64,000 nucleotides of DNA from Scilla litardierei (lineage: Eukaryota > Streptophyta > Magnoliopsida > Asparagales > Asparagaceae). Numbering within the stretch: position 1 is the first letter of the stretch; each line of letters starts with the position of its first letter. A program made the position numbers and the translations under genes. The DNA is taken from contig CM061142.1 in NCBI GenBank assembly GCA_030789695.1, positions 49,231,987 through 49,295,986 on the forward strand, read 5' to 3'. This document shows, one piece after another, positions 31,336-41,670 of the stretch. The notes under the pieces were generated by a model. That model saw only the letters and a list, made by a program, of their open reading frames with translations, did not search any database and was not told the DNA's origin.

Positions 31336-33009
31336 TTAGTCTTTAGGAAACCAAACCCAATACGGTTTAGTTCCTTCATGAACAATATACTTATAATTTT
31401 TATTAAAATGAATCTGTTGAACAAAGTTAGTAGCGTACCTTTCTTTTTGCTGATCAGATAATCTTTTTGGTACCCAGATACTTAAAAATTTATCATTAGT
31501 ATGATGCATCCTAGTGTGCTTAACCCGTTTCTTGGTATGATGAGAATCATAGCCAAGTCCGGTTTTGCTAGATGACAATTTTTGATTATCTATTATACTA
31601 TCCAGCTTCCCTTTTCCTTTATTGAAATTCTCAATAATTTTCATCGTAGCGTCGTATTTATCTTTGACGGATACGAGAAGATTATTCAGACTTTCAACCT
31701 TTTCATTTACTAGTAAAATATCCTTTTGTAAAAGATCATTTTTCTCTTTAAGAAGACTATTTTCTTTAATAACTTCTTCTTTTTCTTTAGTCTCTCTTTT
31801 AGCAATTCTAAGTGTTTTTCTATGTTCTTTAATGAGCTTTTCATGCATTTTGCATAGCTCTTTATATGCTCCCCTATAGTCCAAGTCTTCATCATCGCTT
31901 GACGATGACTCATTGTCGCTAGATGAATCATGATGCGAGCTTACCTTGGAGGATGTAGATGCCATGAAACACATGTGTGCTGTCTCTCTTCTTTCATCAT
32001 TATCTTCGTCTGAGGATTCGTCGGATGATGAATCGTCACTCTGATCGAAGGCTGCATAGGCTTCTTTCTTTGGTCGTCTAAACTTGCTTCTTGTATTGTT
32101 TCGTCTTTCATTATTCTCTTTGTTCTTCCCACGATCTCTGGAATCACGGTTGTTTCTTTCCAATGGACAATCTCTCTTGACATGTCCTGGTTTATTGCAA
32201 CCAAAACAGATAATACCTTTAGTGGGTCTAAAAGATCGTTTTCCATACTTACTTGTGATGAACTCTTTAAAGTTCTTTGAGATGAACGCGATGTGATCTT
32301 CTTTGTCCGTGTAATCGGAATCTTCTTCTTGAGCTTTGAATGCAAGATTTTTCTTCTTTGGTTTTTCTTCGATCTTCTTGTCTTCTTCAAGCTCGATCTC
32401 ATATGCCATGAGATTTCCCATCAGTTCTTCGATGGTGAGATCCTTCACATTATGAGCTTCTCGAATGGCCGTGGTCTTTCCTTTCCATTCGGGTCGGAGT
32501 GATCTTAGTATCTTCATTACCTGTTCATACTCTGAAAGTTTCTTTCCTAGTCCTGCAAGCTCATTGGTAATGTTAGTAAAACGAGTATTCACGTCGGTGA
32601 TACTCTCTCCTTCTTCCATTTTAAAGGTTTCGAATTTTGAATGTAGTACATTTATACGAGATTCTTTTACCTTTTCTGTACCTTCGTGACTTACCTGAAG
32701 AGTATGCCAAATTTGATGTGCTGTCTCACATTGGGAGACTCGATTGAACTCATTTCCTGTAACAGCGCAAAACAAGGCATTCATTACTTTTGCATTGAGA
32801 TTAGCTTTCTTCTTATCATCGATGGACCATTTTCCAAACTCAACGTCGGTGGGTGCGATATACGGGACTTTGGTGATAGTCCATGCTTCTATGTCCAATG
32901 ACTCTAGGTGAGTCTTCATTCGGATCTTCCAGCTGGCGTAGTTGGTTCCGTTGAATAGAGGTGGTCGCATAGTGTTCAGTCCTTCGGAGTGAAAAGAAGT
33001 TGACGCCAT
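31336..33009 (-). CDS. SIRE-type Gag, intact
   Basis: Nucleocapsid/capsid protein of the element, 557 residues from the ATG at 33009 (a GTG one codon upstream is not a plausible start). The N-terminal DUF4219-like segment is RPPLFNGTNYASWKIRMK. A UBN2-type core follows, with NALFCAVTGNEFNRVSQCE, HQIWHTLQVSHEGT and EQVMKILRSLRPEW. The CCHC zinc knuckle CFGCNKPGHVKRDC lies near residue 270. After it come Ser/Asp/Glu-rich and long Lys/Glu coiled-coil regions, then VWVPKRLSDQQKERYA. The start lies 16 nt after the primer site, so the untranslated leader is almost entirely LTR-derived. No frameshift is visible, which fits the young LTRs. Confidence 0.9.
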   Translation of the reverse strand: MASTSFHSEGLNTMRPPLFNGTNYASWKIRMKTHLESLDIEAWTITKVPYIAPTDVEFGKWSIDDKKKANLNAKVMNALFCAVTGNEFNRVSQCETAHQIWHTLQVSHEGTEKVKESRINVLHSKFETFKMEEGESITDVNTRFTNITNELAGLGKKLSEYEQVMKILRSLRPEWKGKTTAIREAHNVKDLTIEELMGNLMAYEIELEEDKKIEEKPKKKNLAFKAQEEDSDYTDKEDHIAFISKNFKEFITSKYGKRSFRPTKGIICFGCNKPGHVKRDCPLERNNRDSRDRGKNKENNERRNNTRSKFRRPKKEAYAAFDQSDDSSSDESSDEDNDERRETAHMCFMASTSSKVSSHHDSSSDNESSSSDDEDLDYRGAYKELCKMHEKLIKEHRKTLRIAKRETKEKEEVIKENSLLKEKNDLLQKDILLVNEKVESLNNLLVSVKDKYDATMKIIENFNKGKGKLDSIIDNQKLSSSKTGLGYDSHHTKKRVKHTRMHHTNDKFLSIWVPKRLSDQQKERYATNFVQQIHFNKNYKYIVHEGTKPYWVWFPKD

Positions 33010-33025
33010 CACTATTTGTAGCCTC

Positions 33026-33037
33026 GCTCTGATACCA
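33026..33037 (-). other. Primer-binding site of the SIRE-type element
   Basis: GCTCTGATACCA on the plus strand, the reverse complement of TGGTATCAGAGC, two bases from the 5' LTR start at 33040. Confidence 0.92.
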
Positions 33038-33039
33038 AG

Positions 33040-34761
33040 TGTTGGATCCTGTGGATGGCAAACAACACTAGAAGGGGGGGGGGGGGTTGAATAGTGTTGT
33101 ATAAAGATAAAACTTTTTTTGTTCTTTAATCAATCAACACAAAACAAAACCTTCTAATGTTGCCTAAGAAACCAAGTAGATCGATCTACGCTTGGTTCTT
33201 AATCAACAATATAATTTAAAGTGCACAGCGAATATTCACAGCAGGTAGTCGACTCCTTATGAGCAGTAGTCGACTCCCAGAGTATATGTTAGAGCAAATA
33301 AAATTACAGATGTAAATCTCAGTGTATAGAAATAGGATTGATATTTGCTAAAGATAGAATAAATGCAAGGATAATCAAACACAGAAAATGCAAGCGCAAA
33401 GACAAGGATTTTTATCCTGGTTCCCCGCAACTCGGGTACGTCCAATCCCCGACCAAACCGGTACGAGATTTCCACTATCTGCCTTGGCAAATACAAGCAC
33501 CTAACTTCACTCGTTAGGATTTCCAACGACCTAGCCTTGACCAGGATTTCCGAACACAACGCCTAGACTTGTCTAGGGTTATACCCTTGCCTCACAAACC
33601 GAGGACTTTCCAACTGGCAACAACTAGACTTGTCTAGTGTTCCAACAATTAGCACAATGAGAAATTTGTTCAATACTCTACAATAAATGATAGAGATTGA
33701 AAATACACCCGATTCTATAGCCAATCAAAAGATAGACAATTGTGTAGTGGCTTAATAGAATGATAGTCTAGATCACACAAAGATACGAGATAAGTTCTTT
33801 GTGATCTAGAGCTTTTTTTTCAAAAATCCTTCAAATAGAATTAAAGAGAAATAATAGAGAGGATTTTGAAAAACAACTTAGCCAATAAAATAATAATATG
33901 ATCTTCAAAAGAATTGGAAAATATTACAAGATCAAACAAAACTGAAATTTAAAATTGGCTAGAGAAAAAAAATGAGAGAGCTTTGATTTACGAGAGCTTT
34001 TGCAAATTTTGATTTTCAATAATCTTGTATTTTTCACAAAAGAATTAAGCTCTATTTATAAGGAAAAAACTGGGATTTGAAATTTGAATTTCGTTTGACT
34101 TTTGTCCCAAAAATTTCGGAGTAAATCACTCAAAAGAATTTAAAATTCAAATTCAAAACGTTTGAAAATTTCCAGCAGGTAGTCGACTCCCTCTATAGGT
34201 AGTCGACTCCCAGAGGAGTCTAGGAAATTTTCATCTATGAGAAGTAGTCGACTCCCTACCTTTGGTAGTCGACTCCCAGAGGAGATTTTCCTGTTTTTCT
34301 AGTCAAAAGTTGTAGTTAGCTCCAGGGTGCGTGGAGTTTCACTACGAGAATTATGAAGTGACTAGAAAAATCTCTTGAAAACTATTTTGAAGATAGTTAA
34401 AAATTATTTCGAAATCTTTCGTGTGTGTGTGTGTTGTCTATTTGATATGGCTTTGACAAATATCCTAGAAGACACGACACACTCACACTAGACTCTGAAC
34501 ATATCTTCGGCAGTTTAGTCAATCTTGATGAAGTGCAGATGAGCTTATCTTTGAGCTTCTTGCTTTGTTTGAGCTTGAGCTTCATCACTTGAGTTTTAGC
34601 CATGTTCGTCTTTGTCGTGGAGCGTTGATGCGTGCTTCTTGGAGTATCAGTAGAGCTTCACGAAATCTGTATAATTAAAGTGTAGTGTAGTTAGTATACT
34701 AAGCATTCATTTGGTGTGCTCATCATCAAAATTACTTAGGGGTGGAATTCAATTTCCATCA
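33040..34761 (-). repeat. 5' LTR of the SIRE-type element
   Basis: TGTTGGATCC...TTTCCATCA, 1,722 bp. Nearly identical to 27363-29078; the main length difference is the G-run at about 33074-33086. Confidence 0.93.
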
Positions 34762-34830
34762 AACTAGTCACAACTTAATGTAGAACCAAGCTCACACTCT
34801 CGCACTATTGCTGGTCTATAGCAACCTAGA

Positions 34831-35117
34831 TTAGGGCCCACTCTCATGCAAACCCTAACCTAACCCACTAGCTTGAAGATCGTCATCATCGTCCAATCGC
34901 AACTCGAGCCCACTCTCGTGCAAACTCGAGCTACGATCTAGGTTATGATAGTTCGTATTCATCCAATCTCTTGCAAACGAATATTAGTATAGATTTATAA
35001 TAAAAATCCCAGCTTTGGTCCAATCTCTTGCAAACCAAATCAAGCGGATCTCAATTATAAACCTAAGTCGAATGTTTAGGCCTTCCAATCAATCAGGATC
35101 TAATCTCTTGCAAATCC
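34831..35117. repeat. Mini-hairpin array, constant TTTGCAAGAGATTGGA loop (Athila leader)
   Basis: A conserved 16-nt loop (CCCACTCTCGTGCAAA or TCCAATCTCTTGCAAA in plus view) appears five times, each time flanked by different but complementary arms: TTAGGG/CCCTAA (34831 and 34853), CTCGAG/CTCGAG (34903 and 34925), TATTC/GAATA (34956 and 34979), TTTGG/CCAAA (35014 and 35035), GGA/TCC (35096 and 35115). The same five occur in the other LTR at about 44830-45120, where the third improves to TATTCG/CGAATA. Confidence 0.8.
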
Positions 35118-35539
35118 CAATCAATTGAAATTCCTAGCCACTCGCAATAAATCAATCAAAACCTAACCTTTATCAATCCTAGCAACAATTCTATACTTTC
35201 ATCACAATTCAAAGATCGGGTCCATAGGGTTCATCCCCATGCCCTAGAATGATGAAACTACTCATAATTCATCATGAAAATCTCAGAAATATCAATTATA
35301 ATCATAGCACAATTCATTGCAAAGAGGAGACAATTCATAAAAATAAGATTTTTAACAAGAAAGAACAAAACAAAATTGTCGCATATGATCTCTAGCTGAG
35401 ATTTCACAAAAGAATAGCCGTCAAAAAATAATAGAGGTCTGTCCTAAAACTAGGTTTAAAACTAGGTTTAAATACAAGCTAAAATCATCCAAAAAAATCG
35501 TGACAAAACTGCCACCGCGCAGCCCAGAAATTCAAATCC

Positions 35540-35905
35540 TCATAGCAGTCGGAGAGGGTCACTCGGCCGAGTGACCCTTGTCACTCGGCCGAGTGACAGA
35601 CCCAATAAAAAACATAGAGTTTGGGGGTTTCATGGGTCTGTCGCTCTGACTGACTCGGCCGAGTTGGCTTCTTCACTCGGTCGAGTGAGCAATCATGCTC
35701 GGCCGAGTGGGCTTCCTCAGATTTTCCACTAAGTTGGCAGCTTCTCTGGACGAATTCCATGTAGCACTCGGGCGAGTGAGCTTTCTTTGCTTGGCCAGTG
35801 AACATGGCAAATCTTCGGTGCGTATCTGTTTCACTCGGGCGAGTGCGATCCTTCACTCGGCCGAGTGAGCAGTCTTGCTCGGCCGAGTGAGGTGCTCTTG
35901 AGCTC
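35540..35905. repeat. CACTCGGCCGAGTG palindrome cluster in Athila U3
   Basis: About ten copies of CACTCGGCCGAGTG or one- to two-base variants (CACTCGGTCGAGTG, CACTCGGGCGAGTG, GCTCGGCCGAGTG) spaced 20-45 bp apart. The partner LTR has the same cluster at about 45555-45900. Confidence 0.85.
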
Positions 35906-36192
35906 ATTTCTTCTCCTTTTCGCCTCCGCGTCGATTCTATCAAATTCTTTCCTCCTCCACGCATCCTCTAGCGCTGATAACTCCTCGAATAAGCCATGGG
36001 CTACACTCCGAAGTGTGTGAAAGTCCTTTGATCTCGTTTTCGTTCCAAATCGCTCCATATCTCCTGAAATACGACAAAAAAGAAATAGTTAAAAGCAACA
36101 CGATATCGTCGAATAATCGTGAAAAACGCAATATGGACGATCAAAACGTCATGAAAACATGCAGAAAAAAGGTGTAAAATAAGGAGCGATCA

Positions 36193-38126
36193 AAATCCCC
36201 CAAGCTTACCTCTTACTCGTCCTCAAGGAAGATGAGCAAAAGGCGAACCCGGCGGGTAAAAATACGGAAAAGGAAAAAGAAGACAGAAAAGAAAACTAAG
36301 AGGGGGGTGCTAGATCATTTTCTCAGGACGTGGACTCGCTTACTCAAATAGCATACGGTGAATGAAAACATGCCAAAGATTTTTATCTCGATATCATGAT
36401 ATAAGGATGCATTCAACATAGAAACCTAAGAATATCAAAACAATATGAAATATGGATTCATTCTAGAATTTGCATCGTCTGAAGCATTTAAACCAATACA
36501 CATAATCATGGACCACACACTTTTCAATTGATCGCTTTCTATTTGGAGTATAAAAGGTATCAGACAATATGAAACAATAAGAATAGAAAGGAGTGGTTTT
36601 CATGAAATGCATGCTAAGTCTCAATTCCTGGATTTCGTAAAACTTTTAGTAATCTCTCCGAGTGTAGAAAATTACCTAGCCTAGGTTGTCATGCACAGGA
36701 CAAGTAGTCACTCTCTCACACATCATTGGATCCTCTCCCCCAAGCTTATCTATAAGCGTGGTGGAATCAAATTTAGCAATGAGAACATTCCCCATTTTTG
36801 AAGCTCCAAGAAACAAAAATAAAAGAGGAAAGAAAGAAAGAAAGATAAAATGGGATCATATATACTTCTTTTCTCTTCTTTTTTTTGTTTTTTTATTATC
36901 AATATATACAACTGTGATCCCAAATCAAAAGATGAGAGATATACATGTAGTTTTTCTTTTTGATTTTGGGCTGTTGGAGGATGGATTTTTATAGCGGGGG
37001 AATATGCCAATATAGGATTCGCTAAAGGGTACCAATGATTTTAAGTATAGAAATAATGCTCAAGATATGTGGAGAAAGAAAAATATGTAACACTCGGTTC
37101 ACTTTATAGAATGTGCACGACAACTTTCAGCTGAGTAACGTAATCTACTCAGTTTGATTTCAGAAAGCAAACTAATCCAGTGATATCAACATAACATGAA
37201 ACCAATCAACCTGAAAGTGAAGCGTACAATTTTCGTGCAATAAGAAGTGATATAAGACAACAAAGCAGTACTCCACATATACGCAATCAATGCGTGAATC
37301 TTGGTGTGTTTTCCATGAAGAGTATACTATATAAATCATCAAACTCAGCTAATAGAAGAATTTCATTCATATTCATACATGGAAGTGCGGGTTACTATCT
37401 CAAATGCATAGCAAGCATGGCATATGATATCTGAAATAAAAACGATGACATGACAAGTAATATGCATACAGAGATAAGCTAATACCACATCGTCGTCGTC
37501 ATAGAAAATTCATCTCTAGCAAAAAGGATAAAGGAAATAAGGATAAATAAAAACTACTGTACATATGCAGCACACAAAAAAAGTAAGAAAATGTGATGCA
37601 TGGAAAGAAAGTGAAAAGGTGGGTGAAAATAAGCGTAAAAACAAAGAAACATGAGAAAATAATAAAAATAACAGGCGAAAAAAAAATGAAAAGTGCGTGA
37701 GAAACTCACTCCCCCAAGCTAAACTGCACAGTGTCCTCAATGTGCAAAGTGTGGCACACTTAGAGACACGATATGGGTGGGGTGGGTGATGATGCATGCA
37801 TGATGAAAATAAAATAAAAAAATGAGATGGGTATGCAAGTGATGCATGCAGAGATCAAAATGGCGTGATATGAGTGTCTCCAAAAATACTCTCTCTCCAT
37901 AAAAGATATAGATAAATATGAGCAAAAAGTAACCAAAACTGTGTGGAGGAGGGATGCAAAATTAGCAGACCAAATGATATCCAGTGAAGAAGCAGCAAAA
38001 GTTTGGAAGGCATCCAGTGTGTGCCTAGGTGGGTGGTGGTGCACCCGCTCCGTCCTGTGGTGGAGGTGGTGGTCATGGAGGCTGCTGGGTAGTGGTAGGT
38101 GGTGGCTGTGGCAGTCGTGCAAGAAT
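36193..38126 (-). other. Athila 2 polypurine tract and 3' non-coding region
   Basis: In minus sense AGCTTGGGGGATTT abuts the 3' LTR start and is the polypurine tract. The following 1.9 kb up to the third ORF has no supported gene. A second CCCCCAAGCT-type tract lies at 37711-37720 and another at 36728-36740, each followed by TCCTCAA or similar, as if the tract region had been duplicated. Confidence 0.65.
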
Positions 38127-40084
38127 CTAGCTCAGGCAAGCCTGAATACCAGGAAGTAAGGCGACACGAGATTGGACAGCACTGACGGTAGCGGAGAGGG
38201 ACCGGAAATCTCCTCTGAGCCCACTAACTGCCCCCTCTAGAGCACGGATGTGCTGAACTAGGGTGTCCGGTGGAGGTGGAGCAGAGGGTCGAACAGGTGA
38301 GGAACGGGACTGCCTCGCACGGCTACCGTAAAGGATAGGTGCAGCTACATGGTGGGGCTGAGGTGCTGTGCTCATAAAAGGACGCTCAGCCTCTGTGGGA
38401 GGCTGAGACGCATGTAAGGTCGAAGAGCAAGGAGCAGCAGCAGAAGGTGACGTGGTGACAGAGGGCGAGGAGGGTAGAGAGGTTAGTGACACAGACGTGG
38501 GGACAGACGTCATGATGCTCTCAGTGAAGACAGAGGCAGTGGAGACAGAGGCATCGACGGCTGGGGAGGCTATGAAGCGTGCATAAAATGACTCCCCAGG
38601 GGTCGAGAACAATAATGAGGAAAGGGTCTCCACTGCGGAGGTGAACGAAGACTCACCGCTCTCAACTATGGTGGTGAAGCGCTCAAGGCTCACAGCAGAA
38701 ATAGGATCTATGGTCATCGGCACAGTGGTGGTGGTGGTGGTGGTGTGGGTGGACTCAGCTAGTGTACTCCCGACACTGACAGAAGTGTGGACAGAGTGTC
38801 GGGAGGTGCAGACAGGTCTGATGTAGGCTGAGGTATCACGGGGACCTGGGGTGGAAGGAGGGGCTCCTGTTGAGTGCTCTCGGGCTCTAGCACGTACGCG
38901 GCAGGGATGAGGAGATCCATCGCTGGAATCCACTCCCTGCCCGCGGGTCTAATATGTGTCTGAGTAGGGCTCGGGAGAACTATGTAGTCAGTGCAAAAAG
39001 GACCGTGCAGCCACACCCAGTGGTGCTGACCATGAGGATGTAGCATCCTCATCCGGGCCATAACATCTATGGAAAGGGAAGTGGGGCCCGGTGGTCTAAG
39101 CAAGCCAGAAGGGAAGTCAACTCCGCACAAAAGGGCCAGGAGGGTAATCAGACCGCCGCAACAGATAGGCGTCCTAGCGTCGACGGAGATAATGATGTGA
39201 TCGATGTACCAACTGACGATATCGATCTCGACGGCGGGGACCAAAATATCTCTACCTCTCTCGTAGACCCTCGGTCATGTCATCGCATAGAGCATGTAGA
39301 GCTCTGGCGTCGACAACGTCCCCGGCTCATACCTCACTAGAAAAGTAGTCGCCATAAGGCGTTGCGCAATGCGGAGGCATGGGTGGAGGATAGCGGAGGC
39401 CTTGGCCCGACTAGGGTCAAAGGCGAGAGGCGATCCCGTGATACGTGTCCAAAAAGCGTGTATGTCGAATGATGGGGTTGGGATGTGCATGGGACTATAG
39501 GCTCGGTCTGGGTCTGGGACAACGGGCCACTGGAAGAATGCTCGGAGCATGTCGAGAGTGATCTCGCACTCACGATCCATCAATCTAAAGGAGCATCCCC
39601 CAGGGGTCCGAGCAATAGAACTAAGGACATCTAGTGTCGGACGGATGTAAGTGTCCGTCGATACCAACAAGAAATCATGCCATCCCACGTTGTCATACAA
39701 CTGGAGTAGCCCCTCTAGTACCCCTAGGCACTCTAAATCAGCAAGGTGCGTAAACCTAGACGGTACGATCGAGCGATGTGAGATACGCTCAAATCTGGCG
39801 CGGTGTGCGTTGTCTCTGAACTTAATCCCCATCGCATCGATAGCGGGGGCGGGCTGTGCCGGTGGTAGAATGGGTGCGGTAAGAGGCGGATGTGTGGGTG
39901 GTGGCAGGCTAGGTGGAGGGGATTCCGCTCTATCGAAAGAGGAGCCAGGCTCGCTGGACCTCTTCCACTTGGAAGTGGGCGCCCGAGTGCGTGACCTCGT
40001 GCATGGGGGCATGAGCCCCGTGAAGCGTGCCCACCCAAGAAAATTGTGAAGTGCTAAAAATAAGGAACGAGTGTACCCGAGCAT
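38127..40084 (-). pseudogene. ATHILA third ORF (envelope position), broken
   Basis: Matches the ATHILA ORF-1 family: KFRDNAHRARFERISHRSIV, LADLECLGVLEGLLQLYDN, VGWHDFLL, FRLMDRECEITLDMLRAFFQ. It reads from 40084 (or a better ATG at 40012, MPPCTRSRTRAP) to a single TGA at about 39273, continues in the same frame to about 38930 (DARTPICCGGLITLLALL, HHWVWLHGPF), then shifts frame and ends at 38127 with a Ser/Thr/Pro-rich tail and a short Leu/Val heptad-like end. The original was about 650 residues. The family's role is unknown; I see no signal peptide or transmembrane helix. One stop and one frameshift, so decay is moderate. Confidence 0.8.
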
Positions 40085-40533
40085 GATGCGAGAACAAATA
40101 GTGGAAGCATGCGACGAATCGCCTCCTCCGCGAAGCTCAAAGGTGTCCCGAATCTCCCCAAGCTAGCCTGAAACGCAAAGAGACAAATCAGTAATGAATA
40201 TCAATATATGTGGGGGGAAGATTGAGAATAATAGATATGTATACGAATTAATTTCTATTTGGGGCTTAACGGGCTTACGGATCGGAGAAATGGACTAAAA
40301 TAGGCGAAATGGGGCGAAATGGAGGCGAAACGATGGCCTGGGAGGGAGCACCGGTGACCGGAGTCGGCGACGGAGAAGTGTCGGCGATGGGGGGCAGCGG
40401 CGACTTCGCCGATGAGCCTGGGTGCTCGGGCAAAGGGGTTTTGGATTCGGGCGAGTCGGTGGGAAGTCGAGGAGCCCGCTGCAAAAATTTGGGAATTTTT
40501 TGAATTTTTGGGATTTGGGCCGCGGTTACTGGC
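40085..40533 (-). other. 5' flank of the ATHILA ORF
   Basis: About 450 bp between a TATA-like site at 40538 and the ORF start. It contains short ORFs on both strands without domains. It would be the leader of a transcript started at the internal promoter candidate. Confidence 0.4.
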
Positions 40534-40860
40534 TTATAAAGTATGGGTCACTCGGCCGAGTGGCTCAGCGTTAAAGATTTTTTCGAAATCTCCCTAGAGT
40601 TACGACTCGGCCGAGTAGCTTTTCCCACTCGGCCAAGTGGACAAGTTCCACTCGGCCGAGTGGCAAGTCCACTCAGTGATTATAAGGCTTGGAGAGTATC
40701 AGATTCACTCGGTTGACATAGGCACTCGGTCGAGTGGCATATAAAGTACAGTAAATTACAGAGAGTAGTTTTTAGGATCTTCCCTGATCAGAACCCTACT
40801 CAGCCGAGTAGAGTCTTCACTCGGCCGAGTGATATGTTCACTCGGCCGAGTGGCTTGCTG
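40534..40860 (-). promoter_or_regulatory. Candidate internal promoter: U3-like palindrome cluster plus TATA
   Basis: Nine copies of CACTCGGCCGAGTG-type palindromes lie between 40547 and 40853, the same motif as the LTR U3. On the minus strand they are followed at once by TTTATAA (40540-40534). The ATHILA ORF starts 450 nt further on the same strand. The order palindromes, TATA, transcript start matches the LTR. No transcript evidence is available to me. Confidence 0.5.
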
Positions 40861-41076
40861 TTTTCTGCACCGACTCTCTGTTTTTGCTCCACTTTCTGTT
40901 TTTCGTCTCCCTGTCAGTTTCTCCCTCCTCCTTAGGCCTGAGCACATTCCAGGAGCGCTCTCCTTTGCCATGGTCATCCTCCATTCAAATGGTTTATCGT
41001 TCTCCAACTCCTGTCATGAAAAATAGAGCCCGTTGTCATGATTTTTATTGACTCTTGACTCTAAACACTAAGAAAG

Positions 41077-41473
41077 GAGGTTGACTAGGATCCATTCGGA
41101 TGGATCAAACATGCGGATCCATCCAAGTGGAATTTAAAGCTAGACGATGTAAATAGAAAATCCGACCGTTGGATGTTATCTAACATGTCTAAACTAGCTC
41201 CAAACAAAATTTCAACTAATTTGGACATGTTTTGCCCATGCATCAAGTGGTTGCAAAATCGATGTTTTTGAATAGTTATAAAATCGGCTAATTTTGCAAC
41301 CACTTGATGCATGGGCAAAACATGTCCAAATTAGTTGAAAGTTTGTTTGGAGCTAGTTTAGACATGTTAGATGACATCCAACGGTCGGATTTTCTATTTA
41401 CATTGTCTAGCTTTAAATTCCACTTGGATGGATCCGCATGTTTGATCCATCCGAATGGATCCTAGTTAACCTC
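41077..41473. mobile_element. Mutator-type foldback MITE, 397 bp
   Basis: Almost the whole element is an inverted repeat: arms of about 185 bp (GAGGTTGACTAGGATCC... and its reverse complement) around a short centre near 41270. The 9-bp TSD CTAAGAAAG lies at 41068-41076 and 41474-41482. A 9-bp duplication with long inverted repeats is typical of Mutator-like elements. No coding capacity; the ORF across it is a by-product. Confidence 0.88.
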
Positions 41474-41670
41474 CTAAGAAAGATCTAAAACAAAAATAAA
41501 GTGAAAAAATTCAACTAAGATGAAACCATCGGGTTGCCTCCCGACAAGCGCTCTTTAAGGTCTTGAGCTCGACCCCTTAAGATATTCGTTTAATGCTCGA
41601 TATTCAGCGCATGTGAGATGCGCGCGTCGAATTTACCGGGAAGGCCACTTGGATACAATTGTTGTTATTC

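Larger units (their letters stand above)
27363..34761 (-). mobile_element. SIRE-type Copia element with gag and env-position ORF but no pol
   Basis: LTRs at 27363-29078 and 33040-34761, TSD AACTA (27358-27362 and 34762-34766), a methionine-type primer site beside the right LTR, and a polypurine tract beside the left. By eye only about 14 substitutions plus small indels separate the LTRs, including a G-run of 7 versus 13, so the insertion is recent. Gag is intact and the third ORF is intact. The 707 bp between them hold no protease, integrase, RT or RNase H. It is therefore non-autonomous with two conserved ORFs. Confidence 0.93.
34767..36192 (-). repeat. Athila 2 3' LTR, second part
   Basis: Continues the LTR begun at 27073 after the SIRE-type insertion and ends GGAGCGATCA. 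In the element's sense it reads U3 with CACTCGGCCGAGTG palindromes (35540-35905), then a weak TATA (TATTTAAAC, near 35470), then a leader with the constant-loop hairpin array. No gene. Confidence 0.9.

Noticed and set aside
35540..35905. Regularly repeated CACTCGGCCGAGTG units, superficially like a CRISPR array
   Set aside because: Spacing is irregular, units vary, they lie in LTR U3 regions of a plant genome, and no cas genes exist.
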